A stretch of 64,000 bases of DNA from Qipengyuania gaetbuli (lineage in GTDB: Bacteria > Pseudomonadota > Alphaproteobacteria > Sphingomonadales > Sphingomonadaceae): contig NZ_WTYF01000004.1 of the NCBI RefSeq assembly GCF_009827315.1, positions 1 to 64,000 of the forward strand, in the 5' to 3' direction. The position numbers were made by a program, and so were the translations under genes. The notes under the pieces were generated by a model that saw nothing but the letters and a program-made list of their open reading frames with translations, had not been told where the DNA came from and did no database searches. Shown one piece after another: positions 50,163 through 59,934 of this stretch (position 1 is the stretch's first letter; each line of letters begins with the position of its first letter).

Positions 50163-52267
50163 TGGAATGGGTCGGCAGCCTCGGGTCCGTGCTTTACGCG
50201 GTCGGCGCGCTGGTTTGCGGCCTGGCCGCGCTGTGGGTCGCGCGTTTCGGTGCGGGCGAAAGGCCAGACCGCTGGGCCGGCGTGGCAGCGCTCGCCTTGA
50301 CGGCAAACTGGTGCTTTGCGGCGGCCAGCTTCCCGCCCGACCGGCTGGTCGTTTCGCTCACGGAAGTGGCGCGCAACCTTGCCTGGATTTTCGTCCTCTT
50401 CCGCTTGTTCGCCAATGATGGCCGCGACGAGAGCCTGCGCCTTGTGCGACCCGCAGCGATTGCATTGGCAATCGTCGAGACATTCCAGATCGCGCTGCTG
50501 ATGCTGGCCCGGCGCTATGCCGGCTGGCCCGATGCAAGCCTGATGGTGTTCGAGACCGCCGCGATCCTGCGCGTCCTGACTGCGGTCGGTGCGCTTGTGC
50601 TGATCCATAACCTCTACGTGGGCGCTGCCCTGTCCTCGCGCCGCCTGCTGCGCTGGAATGCCGCGGCAATGGCAGGGATGTGGGCGTTCGCGCTCAACTT
50701 CCATACGCTGGCCTATCTCACCGGAGGGGCACCGCCCGAACTGGTCGTGGTCCAGGGGCTTGCTGCGGCGATCATCGCGATACCCTTCGCCATCGGCTAC
50801 AATTCGAATGCCGCCGGCCTGGAATTCAGGCCTTCGCGCACGCTCGCTTTCCGCTCGCTCTCGCTGCTGGTGATCGGCGCCTATTTCGCGGTCATGCTGG
50901 TGCTGGCGAATTCGCTCGACCTGCTCGAAGGCGACGTGCGTGCCCTGACGCAGGTCGGCCTGCTTATCGCGGCGGGTGCGCTGGCGCTGATCTGGCTGCC
51001 GTCCGACCGGATGCGCGGCTGGATGCGAGTGACCGCGATCAAGCATCTCTTCAAGCACCGCTACGATTACCGGAGCGAGTGGATGCGCTTCACCAACACC
51101 ATCGGCCGCACCGGCTTCGATGAGACCAGCCTGCAGGAACGTACGGTGAAGGCGCTGGCCGACATCACCGACAGTCCCTCGGGCCTGCTACTAGTCCCCG
51201 ATGACGACGGATCGCTGGTTCTGGGAGCAAGCTGGGGTTGGCCGAACGCGGACATCCCGCACCGGGCGATGCCGGTCGAACTGGCCACCATCCTCGAGCG
51301 CGAAGGCCTGATCATCGATTTCGACGAGGCGCGCAAAGGGGTCGAACACCACGGAGAGCTCGAATTCCTGCCCGAATGGCTGCGCGAGGAACAGCGCGCC
51401 TGGGCCGCGGTCCCGCTGCTCCATTTCGACCGACTTGTGGGCGTCATCGTGCTCGCCAGGCCGGCCATCACGCGCGACCTCGACTGGGAGGATTTCGACC
51501 TTCTCGGCATCGTAGGGCGCCAGCTCGCCAGCTACCTTGCGGAACAGAGCGGGCAGGTCGCCCTTTCCGAGGCCAGCCGGTTCGACGAGTTCAACCGCCG
51601 CATGGCGTTCGTCATGCACGACATCAAGAACCTCTCGAGCCAGATGTCGCTCCTGATGCGCAATGCAGAACTGCATGCCGACAAGCCGGAATTCCGCAAG
51701 GACATGCTCGTCACCCTGCGCAACAGCGCGGACAAGCTCAACCTCCTGCTCGCGCGGCTCGGACGCTATGGCACGGCCGGTAACCAGGCGGTCGAGCCGC
51801 TCGATCTCGCGCAGGTCGCCAAAAAGCTCGTCGACCAGTTTGGCGGGTCACATCCGATCGGCATCGCGCGTTCGGAACAGGCAGTCGTCGTCGCCCATGC
51901 CGAGGGGCTGGAACAGGCGCTCGCCCATCTAGTGCAGAACGCCATCGATGCGAGCTTCGACGAAACGCCGGTTACGATCGAAGTTTTCAGCGACGGTATC
52001 ACAGGCCAGATCCACGTGATCGACCAGGGCAAGGGAATGAGCCCCGCCTTCCTGCGCAACGGCCTGTTCAAGCCCTTCGTCAGCTCTAAGGACGGCGGTT
52101 TCGGCATCGGCGCCTACGAGGCGCGCGAGACGATCCGCGCCATGCAAGGCCGGCTCGACGTCGAATCCCGCGAAGGGCTGGGGACCCGTTTCAGCGTCAG
52201 CCTGCCGCTGCGCTCCGCACAAGCAATCTACCAAGGGTCCGGCACCCCGACCAAGGAGACCGTCTGA
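50162..52267 (+). CDS. prsK: PEP-CTERM system sensor histidine kinase PrsK
   Basis: The 701-residue protein has about seven membrane helices in the first 290 residues, a GAF-like sensor region (about 320-460), and a kinase core. The H-box is FVMHDIKNLSSQMSL (His in HDIKN) near residue 484. ATP-binding motifs follow: NAIDAS (N box), DQGKGM (G1), GGFGIGAYEAR (G2) and GLGTRFSVSLPL. This layout (TM, GAF, HATPase) is that of PrsK proteins (TIGR02916). The start is ATG at 50162, overlapping the epsB stop by one base. It is expected to phosphorylate the PrsR protein next door. Confidence 0.9.
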   Translation: MEWVGSLGSVLYAVGALVCGLAALWVARFGAGERPDRWAGVAALALTANWCFAAASFPPDRLVVSLTEVARNLAWIFVLFRLFANDGRDESLRLVRPAAIALAIVETFQIALLMLARRYAGWPDASLMVFETAAILRVLTAVGALVLIHNLYVGAALSSRRLLRWNAAAMAGMWAFALNFHTLAYLTGGAPPELVVVQGLAAAIIAIPFAIGYNSNAAGLEFRPSRTLAFRSLSLLVIGAYFAVMLVLANSLDLLEGDVRALTQVGLLIAAGALALIWLPSDRMRGWMRVTAIKHLFKHRYDYRSEWMRFTNTIGRTGFDETSLQERTVKALADITDSPSGLLLVPDDDGSLVLGASWGWPNADIPHRAMPVELATILEREGLIIDFDEARKGVEHHGELEFLPEWLREEQRAWAAVPLLHFDRLVGVIVLARPAITRDLDWEDFDLLGIVGRQLASYLAEQSGQVALSEASRFDEFNRRMAFVMHDIKNLSSQMSLLMRNAELHADKPEFRKDMLVTLRNSADKLNLLLARLGRYGTAGNQAVEPLDLAQVAKKLVDQFGGSHPIGIARSEQAVVVAHAEGLEQALAHLVQNAIDASFDETPVTIEVFSDGITGQIHVIDQGKGMSPAFLRNGLFKPFVSSKDGGFGIGAYEARETIRAMQGRLDVESREGLGTRFSVSLPLRSAQAIYQGSGTPTKETV

Positions 52268-53631
52268 TGGCCGAGGCGAAACCCAAGCTGCTCATTGTCG
52301 AGGATGATGAAGGGCTGCAGGCGCAATTGAGGTGGGCTTACGACAATTACGAAGTCGTGATTGCGGGAAACCGCGACCAGGCGCTCGCCGCTTTGCGGGC
52401 GGAAGAGCCGGCAGTCGTCACGCTTGATCTCGGCCTGCCGCCGGATCCCGACGGGACGACCGAAGGTTTTGCCGTGCTCGATGCGATCATGGCGATGAAG
52501 CCCGACACCAAGGTCGTCGTCGCCAGCGGCCACGGCGCTCGTGAAAGCGCTCTCCAGGCGATCGACCGCGGGGCCTATGACTTTTACCAGAAGCCGGTCG
52601 ATATCGACCAGCTCGGCATGATCGTCGACCGGGCCTTCAGGCTGCACGAAATCGAGGCGGAAAACCGCCGGCTTTCGGCCAAGGTGGGCGAGGAAAAAAC
52701 GGTCCTCGGCTCGATGATCACTGCTGCCCCCGAAATGGCGAAAGTGGCGAGGACGATCGAGCGTGTCGCGCCGACGAATGTTTCGGTCATGCTCCTCGGC
52801 GCAAGCGGTACCGGCAAGGAGCTGCTCGCTCGCGGACTTCATGAGGCAAGCGACCGGCGCAGCGGGGCCTTCATCGCCATCAATTGCGCCGCGATCCCGG
52901 AGAACCTCCTCGAAAGCGAACTCTTCGGGCATGAAAAGGGCGCATTCACCGGTGCGGTGAAGACCAATGAGGGCAAGATCGAACTGGCCGACGGCGGCAC
53001 GCTGTTCCTCGACGAGGTCGGCGACATCCCGCTGCCACTTCAGGTCAAGCTGCTACGCTTCCTGCAGGAACGCGTCATTGAGCGGATCGGCGGGCGCAAG
53101 CCGATTGCGGTCGACACCCGCATCGTGTGTGCGACGCACCAGGACCTTGAAGCGATGATCGCGGAAGGCACTTTCCGCGAGGACTTGTTCTACCGGCTCG
53201 CTGAAATCGTCGTGAAGATCCCGACGCTTTCGGAAAGGCCGGGTGATGCGGTGTTGCTGGCAAAGCATTTCCTGTCCCGCTTCAGCGCGGAGATGAACCC
53301 GCAGGTGAAAGGCTTTGCTCCCGATGCCCTTGCGGCCATCGATAGCTGGGGCTGGCCAGGGAACGTTCGCGAGCTGGAAAACCGCGTGAAGCGGGCGGTT
53401 ATCATGTCGGACAGAAAGCTGGTCGGTGCGGAAGACCTCGACCTTGGCGGTGACGAAGAGGCTGGCGAACTGGCGCTCAATCTCAAGCAGGCGCGTGAAG
53501 AGGCCGACCGGAGGATGATCCGCAAGGCCCTGTCGCGTACGCAGGGGAATATCTCCAATACCGCCAAGCTGCTCGGCATCAGTCGTCCGACGCTGTACGA
53601 CCTTCTGAAGCAGTATGACCTGCAGGACTGA
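52267..53631 (+). CDS. prsR: PEP-CTERM system sigma-54 response regulator PrsR
   Basis: The 454-residue protein has a receiver domain (residues 1-120; LLIVEDDEG, phosphoacceptor Asp in VTLDLGLP), an AAA+ domain with Walker A GASGTGKE, the sigma-54 contact loop GAFTGA, and [22 protein letters not shown] (Walker B region), and a C-terminal Fis-type helix-turn-helix ([20 protein letters not shown]). It should activate sigma-54 promoters for exopolysaccharide or PEP-CTERM genes. Its start overlaps the prsK stop by one base. It has the extended N-terminal receiver linker typical of TIGR02915. Confidence 0.92.
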   Translation: MAEAKPKLLIVEDDEGLQAQLRWAYDNYEVVIAGNRDQALAALRAEEPAVVTLDLGLPPDPDGTTEGFAVLDAIMAMKPDTKVVVASGHGARESALQAIDRGAYDFYQKPVDIDQLGMIVDRAFRLHEIEAENRRLSAKVGEEKTVLGSMITAAPEMAKVARTIERVAPTNVSVMLLGASGTGKELLARGLHEASDRRSGAFIAINCAAIPENLLESELFGHEKGAFTGAVKTNEGKIELADGGTLFLDEVGDIPLPLQVKLLRFLQERVIERIGGRKPIAVDTRIVCATHQDLEAMIAEGTFREDLFYRLAEIVVKIPTLSERPGDAVLLAKHFLSRFSAEMNPQVKGFAPDALAAIDSWGWPGNVRELENRVKRAVIMSDRKLVGAEDLDLGGDEEAGELALNLKQAREEADRRMIRKALSRTQGNISNTAKLLGISRPTLYDLLKQYDLQD

Positions 53632-55342
53632 TTTCCGACTGGCTGCGGTTCTCGCAGCGGCCTTGGTTGCAGGCTGCGGCGAAAGCGGCGGGACCCGCGA
53701 CGGCATCGAAAACCTGCGGGCCCAGGTGGAACGCGGCGATGCACGGGCAGTGCAGTTGACGCTTGAAGAGCTCGCGGCATCAGGCACGCCCCGGACCGAC
53801 TACGCTGCATTGGCAGGCAAGGAGGCGCTGGAACGCGGCGACTTGGTTTCAGCGCGCAAGTGGCTCGGTGATGGCCAATTTAGTCCGCAGACGGCAAGCG
53901 AAGGCTTCCGCCTGCTGAGCAAGCTTGCCTACCGCGAAGGAAACCTGCCGGCTTCCATCGAGGCGCTGGAACGGGCGCGCGCTGTCGCTCCCGATGACCC
54001 GGAGCTGTGGGTCGATATCGGCCGGCTTCGCTACAACATCGGCAACCAGTTTGCCGCGCTCGACGCGGCGCAAAAGGCAGTGGAGCTCGGGCCGGACAAT
54101 GCCGCCGCGCTGCGGTTCCGCGGCCATCTGGCGCGCGATAGCGAAGGGATGGTCCCGGCGACGGAATGGTTTGCCAGGGCGCGGCAGGCGGCGCCTCGCG
54201 ACCAGGAGGTGCGGATTGAATACGCTGCAGCCCTGCTTGATGCAGGCGACGTTCCGCAGGCGATCGACCTGCTTTACGAAGAAGAGAGTGAAACGCCTGC
54301 AGCCCACTATCTGAAGGCGGTTGCAGCCGCTCGTAGCGGCGCGTTTGTCGAAGCGCGCGAGGCGCTCGACCGCTCGGGAGCGGTGCGCAGCAGGACACCT
54401 GCCGCCCGGTTGCTTTCGGCGATCATCGACATCGAGCGGGGGAACCTCGAAAGCGCAGCGCAAACGCTCGACCAGCTGCAGCGCCTGCAACCCGACAATC
54501 GCAGGGTTGCAGAACTGCTTGCCTTCGCCTTGTCACGCAGCGGTGGGGAGGAGGAGCTGGTTTACCGCTTCGCCGAACAGGCGCGTGGACCACTCGGTTC
54601 GGTATGGCTGCGCACGCTCGTGGGCCGTGCCTACGAGGCGCTGGGGGATCGGGAGCAAGCTGCTGTGTTTCTCGATTTGGCCTCTTCGCCGGCGGAGGCG
54701 CTGGCCGTTCTTCCTCCCACGGGTGTCCAGGGCGGGGCCGCGCTGGCGAAACGCGATGCGATCCGTGTGCGGATGTATAACGGAGATTTCCAGGGAGGGC
54801 TGGCTGCCGCGCGCTCCTTTACTGCTGAATTTCCCAATTCGAGCGATGCCTGGGCCTTGCAGGGCGATGCCGCACTGGCTGCCGGCGATCGCGTCGGCGC
54901 GCGTCAGGCCTATGGGAAAGCCGCAAGCATAAAGCGTTCATGGCCGCTCGTCTTGCGGCTCTCTGCGGCACTGGAGAGCGAAGACGCGGCACGGGTCATT
55001 GCCGAATACGCCGCCGCAAACCCGGCAAACGGCCATGCCGCGGCGTTTGCCGCGAGCGCCTATGCCGAAGCCGGGAAATGGCAGGAGGCCGCCGACCTCT
55101 TCGACCGTGCGCTGAAACGCGGAATGCGCGGCGTGCCATGGGTCCTTGCAGCCCGCAGCGTCGCTGCTGGGCAATTGGGCGAGGGTCAGGGCGCTGCCAA
55201 GCTGAACTGGGCGCTGGAGGCCTACGAAACACAGCGTACTAGCCTGCCTGCCATAACGGCGCTGCTGGATGCCCTTCCGCCAGAGGACAGGACGCTGCGC
55301 AGCGAATTGCAGGCAAAACTCGCCGCGCTTTCGCGCCGCTAG
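53615..55342 (+). CDS. prsT: PrsT-like TPR lipoprotein of PEP-CTERM systems (short form)
   Basis: The 575-residue protein has a signal peptide with lipobox LVAGC (Cys at about 21) and then tetratricopeptide repeats throughout (for example PDDPELWVDIGRLRYNIGNQFAALDAAQKAVELGPDN). It is the last gene of the epsB-prsK-prsR-prsT run, its start overlapping prsR by 17 bases. Related PrsT proteins (TIGR02917) are around 900 residues, so this one is a shorter version. It may act as a scaffold in the periplasm for polysaccharide export (inference). Confidence 0.82.
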   Translation: MTCRTDFRLAAVLAAALVAGCGESGGTRDGIENLRAQVERGDARAVQLTLEELAASGTPRTDYAALAGKEALERGDLVSARKWLGDGQFSPQTASEGFRLLSKLAYREGNLPASIEALERARAVAPDDPELWVDIGRLRYNIGNQFAALDAAQKAVELGPDNAAALRFRGHLARDSEGMVPATEWFARARQAAPRDQEVRIEYAAALLDAGDVPQAIDLLYEEESETPAAHYLKAVAAARSGAFVEAREALDRSGAVRSRTPAARLLSAIIDIERGNLESAAQTLDQLQRLQPDNRRVAELLAFALSRSGGEEELVYRFAEQARGPLGSVWLRTLVGRAYEALGDREQAAVFLDLASSPAEALAVLPPTGVQGGAALAKRDAIRVRMYNGDFQGGLAAARSFTAEFPNSSDAWALQGDAALAAGDRVGARQAYGKAASIKRSWPLVLRLSAALESEDAARVIAEYAAANPANGHAAAFAASAYAEAGKWQEAADLFDRALKRGMRGVPWVLAARSVAAGQLGEGQGAAKLNWALEAYETQRTSLPAITALLDALPPEDRTLRSELQAKLAALSRR

Positions 55343-55375
55343 ACACCGGCACCGCTCACGGGCAGGTGGACCCTC

Positions 55376-56377
55376 ATGGCACTTGCATCCATCGCCCGGG
55401 ACCCGATGATCCGCTTTCTGGCAATTGCCATTGCGGCAGCAGCCTTCCTGCCAGCGACCGGGGCCGCGCGGGAGATTGCACAGCAAATCGCCAATGCAGC
55501 GATTTTCCTGCTCTTCCTGCTCAATGGCCTGCGGATCGACCGCCAGGATATCCTTGCCGGTATCGCGAACTGGAGGTTCCTCTTGCCGCTGGTCCTGTGG
55601 GTGTTTGGCGCGATGGCGATTGCCGGTCTGGGGCTGTCACTGGCTGCAAAGAGCTCGCTCCCCGCAGTTGTTGCACTCGGTTTCCTCTACCTCGGTGCGC
55701 TGCCTTCTACGGTGCAATCGGCGACGTCTTACACGTCGCTTTCCGGCGGCACGGTCGCGCTCTCGGTCGTCAGCGCGGCACTGCTCAACATCCTCGGTGT
55801 TTTCGTAACCGTGCCGATCTTCCTTGCGCTTGGCGGAAGCGGCGAGGGCGCGGTGGGGAGCGAGGTCATAGTCAAGATCCTCACGATCCTCGTCTTGCCT
55901 TTTGCCATAGGGCAGGTGTTCCAGAAGCGCGCTGCCCGGTTCACGGCAGGCAACAGGCAGCGCATCGTCTGGATCGACAGGTTTGTGATCGCGGTCGCAG
56001 TCTACGTGGCTTTTTCCGGTGCCGTAGAGCAGGGGTTGTGGTCACGCATGGACTGGTCGGGCTGGACAATCGTCCTTGCGCTGGTCGGCCTGTTCCTCGC
56101 CGTGGGACACTTCGGTGCCTGGGCCGCTGGCGGGATGCTGGGCCTGCGACGCGAAGACCGCATCGCCTTCCTGTTCGCCGGAGCGCAGAAGAGCGCAGCG
56201 GTAGGAGCGCCGCTTGCGACGATCCTGTTCCCGCCCGCCGTGGCCGGGTTCATCGTGGTGCCGCTGCTGCTTTACCACCTGTTCCAGTTGGTGCTGGCCG
56301 CGCCCCTGTCTACGCGGCTGGCCCGTCAGCCTCGACCGGGTGGCGGCGGTTGTACCGCACCGACCACCAGAAGCTGA
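55376..56377 (+). CDS. Bile acid:sodium symporter-like membrane protein (SBF family)
   Basis: The 333-residue protein has ten membrane helices. Motifs of the SBF/YfeH family include LFLLNGLRIDRQDI, ALGFLYLGALPSTVQSATSYTSLSGG in the crossover region, and FLFAGAQKSAAVGAPLA. Family members import organic anions with Na+; the substrate is unknown. Its last 68 bases overlap the convergent DUF475 gene, so the C-terminal tail (GGGGCTAPTTRS) is coded on the antisense of that gene and may be a recent extension. Confidence 0.86.
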   Translation: MALASIARDPMIRFLAIAIAAAAFLPATGAAREIAQQIANAAIFLLFLLNGLRIDRQDILAGIANWRFLLPLVLWVFGAMAIAGLGLSLAAKSSLPAVVALGFLYLGALPSTVQSATSYTSLSGGTVALSVVSAALLNILGVFVTVPIFLALGGSGEGAVGSEVIVKILTILVLPFAIGQVFQKRAARFTAGNRQRIVWIDRFVIAVAVYVAFSGAVEQGLWSRMDWSGWTIVLALVGLFLAVGHFGAWAAGGMLGLRREDRIAFLFAGAQKSAAVGAPLATILFPPAVAGFIVVPLLLYHLFQLVLAAPLSTRLARQPRPGGGGCTAPTTRS

Positions 56378-57380
56378 GGCCGATCAGGATCGCACCGATC
56401 AGTCCGGTAATCGTCTCCGGAATGTGGAACTTGGCCGACACCAGCATGATCGCGCCGAGCACGATGATCGCCCAGAAAGCGCCGTGTTCGAGGAATCGGT
56501 AGGCCGCGAGCGTACCCTTGCGAACCAAGTGGATGGTCATCGAACGTACGAACATCGCGCCGATCGACAGGCCCAGCGCGATGACGACCATGTTGTTCGA
56601 CAATGCGAATGCCCCGATTACCCCGTCGAAGCTGAAACTTGCGTCGAGTACGTTGAGGTAGAGGAAGCCGCCGAGGCCGCTGCGCACCACGACACCCTGC
56701 AGTCTGTGCGCCTCCTCCTTCATCTCGAGGATCGTGTTGATCCCTTCGACTGCAATGAAGGTCACGAGGCCAAGGATGCCGGCGACGAGGAAAGTCAGCG
56801 CTTCGTCGGGTTCGAGCAGGTTCGAAATGCCCCACATGACCAAAAGCAGCAAAGCGATTTCGGCGGCGGGCAGGGCGGCGAACTTGGCGAGGTTGCGCTC
56901 GATCACGGCGATCCAGTGCACTTCCTTGTCGAGGTCGAAAAAGAACTTCAGGCCGACCATCGCGAGGAATGCGCCGCCGAAACCGGCAATGCCGACATGC
57001 GCGCTCGATACGATGCGCTCGTATTCGTCCGGCTGGTTGAGCGAGAGGTTGATTGTCTCCAGCGGCCCGAGACCCGCGGCGATGGCCACGATGGCGAGCG
57101 GGAAGACCACGCGCATGCCGAAGACCGCAAAGGCGATGCCCCAGGTCAGGAAGCGGCGCTGCCAGACCTCGTCCATTTCCTTCAGTACCGAGGCGTTGAC
57201 CACGGCATTGTCGAAGCTGAGCGAGATTTCAAGGACCGAGAGGACCACGATGATCCACAATAGCGACAGCGTCCCGGTGATCGTACCGGTCGCGCTCCAG
57301 CCGTACCAGGCGCCAAGGCCAAGGCAGACAAGGGTGAAGAAAAGGGAAAAGGCGTAGAAACGCCAGAGAGTTGCGAGCAT
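56310..57380 (-). CDS. DUF475 (TerC-like) membrane protein
   Basis: The 356-residue protein has about nine membrane helices. Conserved acidic motifs SLEISLSFDNAVVNASVL and LDASFSFDGVIGAFALSN are typical of TerC/DUF475 proteins, related to metal or tellurite tolerance and manganese export. Only the family is clear; the substrate is not. It converges with the SBF-like gene and overlaps it by 68 bases. panB lies upstream on the same strand 16 bases away. Confidence 0.87.
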   Translation of the reverse strand: MLATLWRFYAFSLFFTLVCLGLGAWYGWSATGTITGTLSLLWIIVVLSVLEISLSFDNAVVNASVLKEMDEVWQRRFLTWGIAFAVFGMRVVFPLAIVAIAAGLGPLETINLSLNQPDEYERIVSSAHVGIAGFGGAFLAMVGLKFFFDLDKEVHWIAVIERNLAKFAALPAAEIALLLLVMWGISNLLEPDEALTFLVAGILGLVTFIAVEGINTILEMKEEAHRLQGVVVRSGLGGFLYLNVLDASFSFDGVIGAFALSNNMVVIALGLSIGAMFVRSMTIHLVRKGTLAAYRFLEHGAFWAIIVLGAIMLVSAKFHIPETITGLIGAILIGLSFWWSVRYNRRHPVEADGPAA

Positions 57381-57396
57381 GTTCTAGGTCCGGGTC

Positions 57397-58269
57397 TCAG
57401 CTCTTGGGCTGGTAGGTCTGTTCTTGCGACGGGAAACTGCGTGAACGCACTTCTTCGGCATATGTTGCAACCGTGCGGTCGATGACCTCTGCAATGTTTT
57501 CGTATTTCTTCACGAAGCGCGGGACGCGCTCGAACATGCCCAGCATGTCTTCCGTCACGAGGACCTGACCGTCGCACTGCGCAGAGGCTCCAATGCCGAT
57601 GGTAGGGCAGGACACTGCCTTGGTCGCTTCGATCGCGATGGGTTCCACTACGCCTTCGATCACGATCGCGAATGCACCTGCTTCGTCGAGCGCCTTTGCA
57701 TCGCCGACGATCTTGTCCGCCTCCGCATCGCTGCGCCCACGCGCCATGTACCCTCCGAGCACGTTTACCGCCTGCGGGGTCAGGCCGACATGGCCCATAA
57801 CGGGGATGCCGCGCTGGTTGAGGAAAGCGACGGTTTCGGCCATCTGCTCGCCGCCTTCCAGCTTCACTGCGGCGGCGCCCGACTGCTTAAGCAGATAGGC
57901 AGCGTTTTCGAACGCCTGTTCCTTCGACGCTTCGTAGGAACCGAAGGGCATGTCGACTACCACGACCGAGTGATAGCTACCCCGCACCACGGCGGCAGCG
58001 TGGTTCGCCATCATCTCCAGCGTAACAGGAATGGTCGATGGCAATCCGTAGATTACCTGCCCCAGCGAATCCCCGACGAGCAAGATGTCGCAATGCGCAT
58101 CGAGGATCTGCGCCTGACGCGCCGTATAGGCGGTCAGCATGACCAGCGGTTCCTTCGTTTCGCCGTCTGCCTTGTGGGCACGAATCTTCGGCACCGTCAG
58201 CCGTTTCATCGGCTGGGGCGTGGGGTTGGCGCGGCTCGTGCTCGTATCGAGCTGGAATGTGGTCGACAT
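57397..58269 (-). CDS. panB: 3-methyl-2-oxobutanoate hydroxymethyltransferase
   Basis: PanB makes ketopantoate for pantothenate and CoA. The 290-residue TIM barrel has MLTAYTARQAQILD, LVGDSLGQVIYG and DMPFGSYEASKEQA, the metal and substrate motifs, followed by KLEGGEQMAE and GHVGLTPQAVNVLGG, and GIGASAQCDGQVLV near the end. The first 20 residues are a poorly conserved tail. It is divergent from the sodium transporter gene. panC is not in the window. Confidence 0.94.
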   Translation of the reverse strand: MSTTFQLDTSTSRANPTPQPMKRLTVPKIRAHKADGETKEPLVMLTAYTARQAQILDAHCDILLVGDSLGQVIYGLPSTIPVTLEMMANHAAAVVRGSYHSVVVVDMPFGSYEASKEQAFENAAYLLKQSGAAAVKLEGGEQMAETVAFLNQRGIPVMGHVGLTPQAVNVLGGYMARGRSDAEADKIVGDAKALDEAGAFAIVIEGVVEPIAIEATKAVSCPTIGIGASAQCDGQVLVTEDMLGMFERVPRFVKKYENIAEVIDRTVATYAEEVRSRSFPSQEQTYQPKS

Positions 58270-58399
58270 TGGCGTGCCCTAGCAAGTGCAGGGGAGAAGG
58301 CAAAGCAACGCTTGGACACCGCCCTTTATCCATGCTTAAAGCCCGCCCCGAGGAGCGGCGACCGGGAGCGCTGCGGGAAACAAGGGATTAGGACGACAA

Positions 58400-59830
58400 A
58401 TGGTCGCGACTTCTCAAACCACGGGCGAGGGCTGGTCCTCGCGTAGCGCATTCATTCTTGCCGCGGTCGGCGCGGCAGTCGGGCTCGGCAACATCTGGCG
58501 CTTTCCGACTCTGGCCGGTGAAAGCGGCGGCGGCGCCTTCGTCATTTTCTACATCGGCTGCGTGTTCCTGTTGGGTCTGCCGCTGGTGCTGTCCGAGATT
58601 TTCGTCGGCCGTGTCGGCCAGACCGATGCCGTCGGTTCGATCCGCAAGGTAGCCGTGCAGTCGGGTGCCTCGCCGAGCTGGTCCATTTTCGGCGGGATCG
58701 GGGCGATCGCGGCATTCCTGATCGTGTCGTTCTACTCGGTCGTGGCTGGCTGGGTGCTCTATTATGCGGGCGTGATGGGCTGGGACTTCCTCCAGGCGAT
58801 CCTGTCCGGCGATCCGTTCCGCGGCGCCCTTGCCGGGGAGAGCCGGGAACAGATCCAGCAGCGGCTCGGCGACATGTTCGCCAGTCCCGGCCTGCTGCTT
58901 GCCATGCATTTCGCATTCATGGGCCTTACCTTCTACATCGTGGCGCGCGGCGTCAGTTCGGGGATCGAGAAGGCCGCGACCTACCTGATGCCGGCGTTCT
59001 TCGTGCTCCTGCTTGGCCTGGTGATCTACGGAGCGATCGAGGGCGACATCGGAGATGCAGTGGCATTCCTGTTTACGCCCGACTGGTCGAAGCTGACCCC
59101 GCAGGTCATGAATTCGGCGCTGGGGCAGGCGCTTTTCTCGCTCTCGCTCGGCGTTGCAGGGCTGATCACCTACGGTTCCTACATCAAGGAAAACAGCGGC
59201 CTGGGCGCGACGTCCGCCATGATCGCATTTGCCGACACCGGCGTGGCTATCCTTGCCGGCCTGATGATCTTCCCGATCGTTTTCGCTGTCGGACTGGATC
59301 CGGCCGCCGGTCCGACGCTGGTATTCCAGACGCTGCCCTTCGCATTCCAGACCATGCCGGGCGGCGCATTGTTCGGGTTCCTCTTCTTCATCCTCATCCT
59401 CGTGGCGGCAGTCACCAGCTCGATCTCGCTGCTCGAAGTGCCCACCGCATGGGGCATAGGGGAGCGCGGCTGGAGCCGTCCGAAGTCGTCGGCGATCTTC
59501 GGCGGCGGGGCCTTCCTCATCGGGATCGCCTGCCTGCTAGGCTACAATGTCTGGGCCGATGTGCGCCCGCTGGGCTTCTGGTCGCTGTTCGAGAACACCG
59601 ACATCCTCGACACGGTCGACGGGTTCACGGGCAAGGTCATGCTGCCGCTCGGCGCGCTGTTCACCTCGCTCTTCGTCGGGTGGAAGGCGGATGCCAACCT
59701 GCTGCGCACGACGACCGGCCTGTCGCCTGCAATGTTCGGCCTGTGGCGTTTCCTGATTGCCTGGCTGTGCCCGCTGGCAGTCACGATCATCCTCGTGACG
59801 GGGCTTTTCCCCTCGATTCTGGGGGCCTGA
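58400..59830 (+). CDS. Sodium-dependent transporter (NSS/SNF family)
   Basis: The 476-residue protein has about 11-12 helices. The N-terminal AAVGAAVGLGNIWRFPTLAGESGGGAF is the classical Na+ site (LeuT-like helix 1 with NIWRFP). SSISLLEVPTAWGIG in helix 8 matches the second sodium site. Family members move amino acids, but the substrate is not predictable. The start ATG follows a TAGGACG leader in the 130 bases divergent from panB. Confidence 0.9.
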   Translation: MVATSQTTGEGWSSRSAFILAAVGAAVGLGNIWRFPTLAGESGGGAFVIFYIGCVFLLGLPLVLSEIFVGRVGQTDAVGSIRKVAVQSGASPSWSIFGGIGAIAAFLIVSFYSVVAGWVLYYAGVMGWDFLQAILSGDPFRGALAGESREQIQQRLGDMFASPGLLLAMHFAFMGLTFYIVARGVSSGIEKAATYLMPAFFVLLLGLVIYGAIEGDIGDAVAFLFTPDWSKLTPQVMNSALGQALFSLSLGVAGLITYGSYIKENSGLGATSAMIAFADTGVAILAGLMIFPIVFAVGLDPAAGPTLVFQTLPFAFQTMPGGALFGFLFFILILVAAVTSSISLLEVPTAWGIGERGWSRPKSSAIFGGGAFLIGIACLLGYNVWADVRPLGFWSLFENTDILDTVDGFTGKVMLPLGALFTSLFVGWKADANLLRTTTGLSPAMFGLWRFLIAWLCPLAVTIILVTGLFPSILGA

Positions 59831-59934
59831 CATATTTGCCGCTTTTCCAGTCTGAAGTTCGCGCGTAATTAGCGCGCTTCGGGCTGGCGGAGCGGGAGGG
59901 TCCCGAGGCGGGCCCGTGGAGGCCTTCGCCTGAA

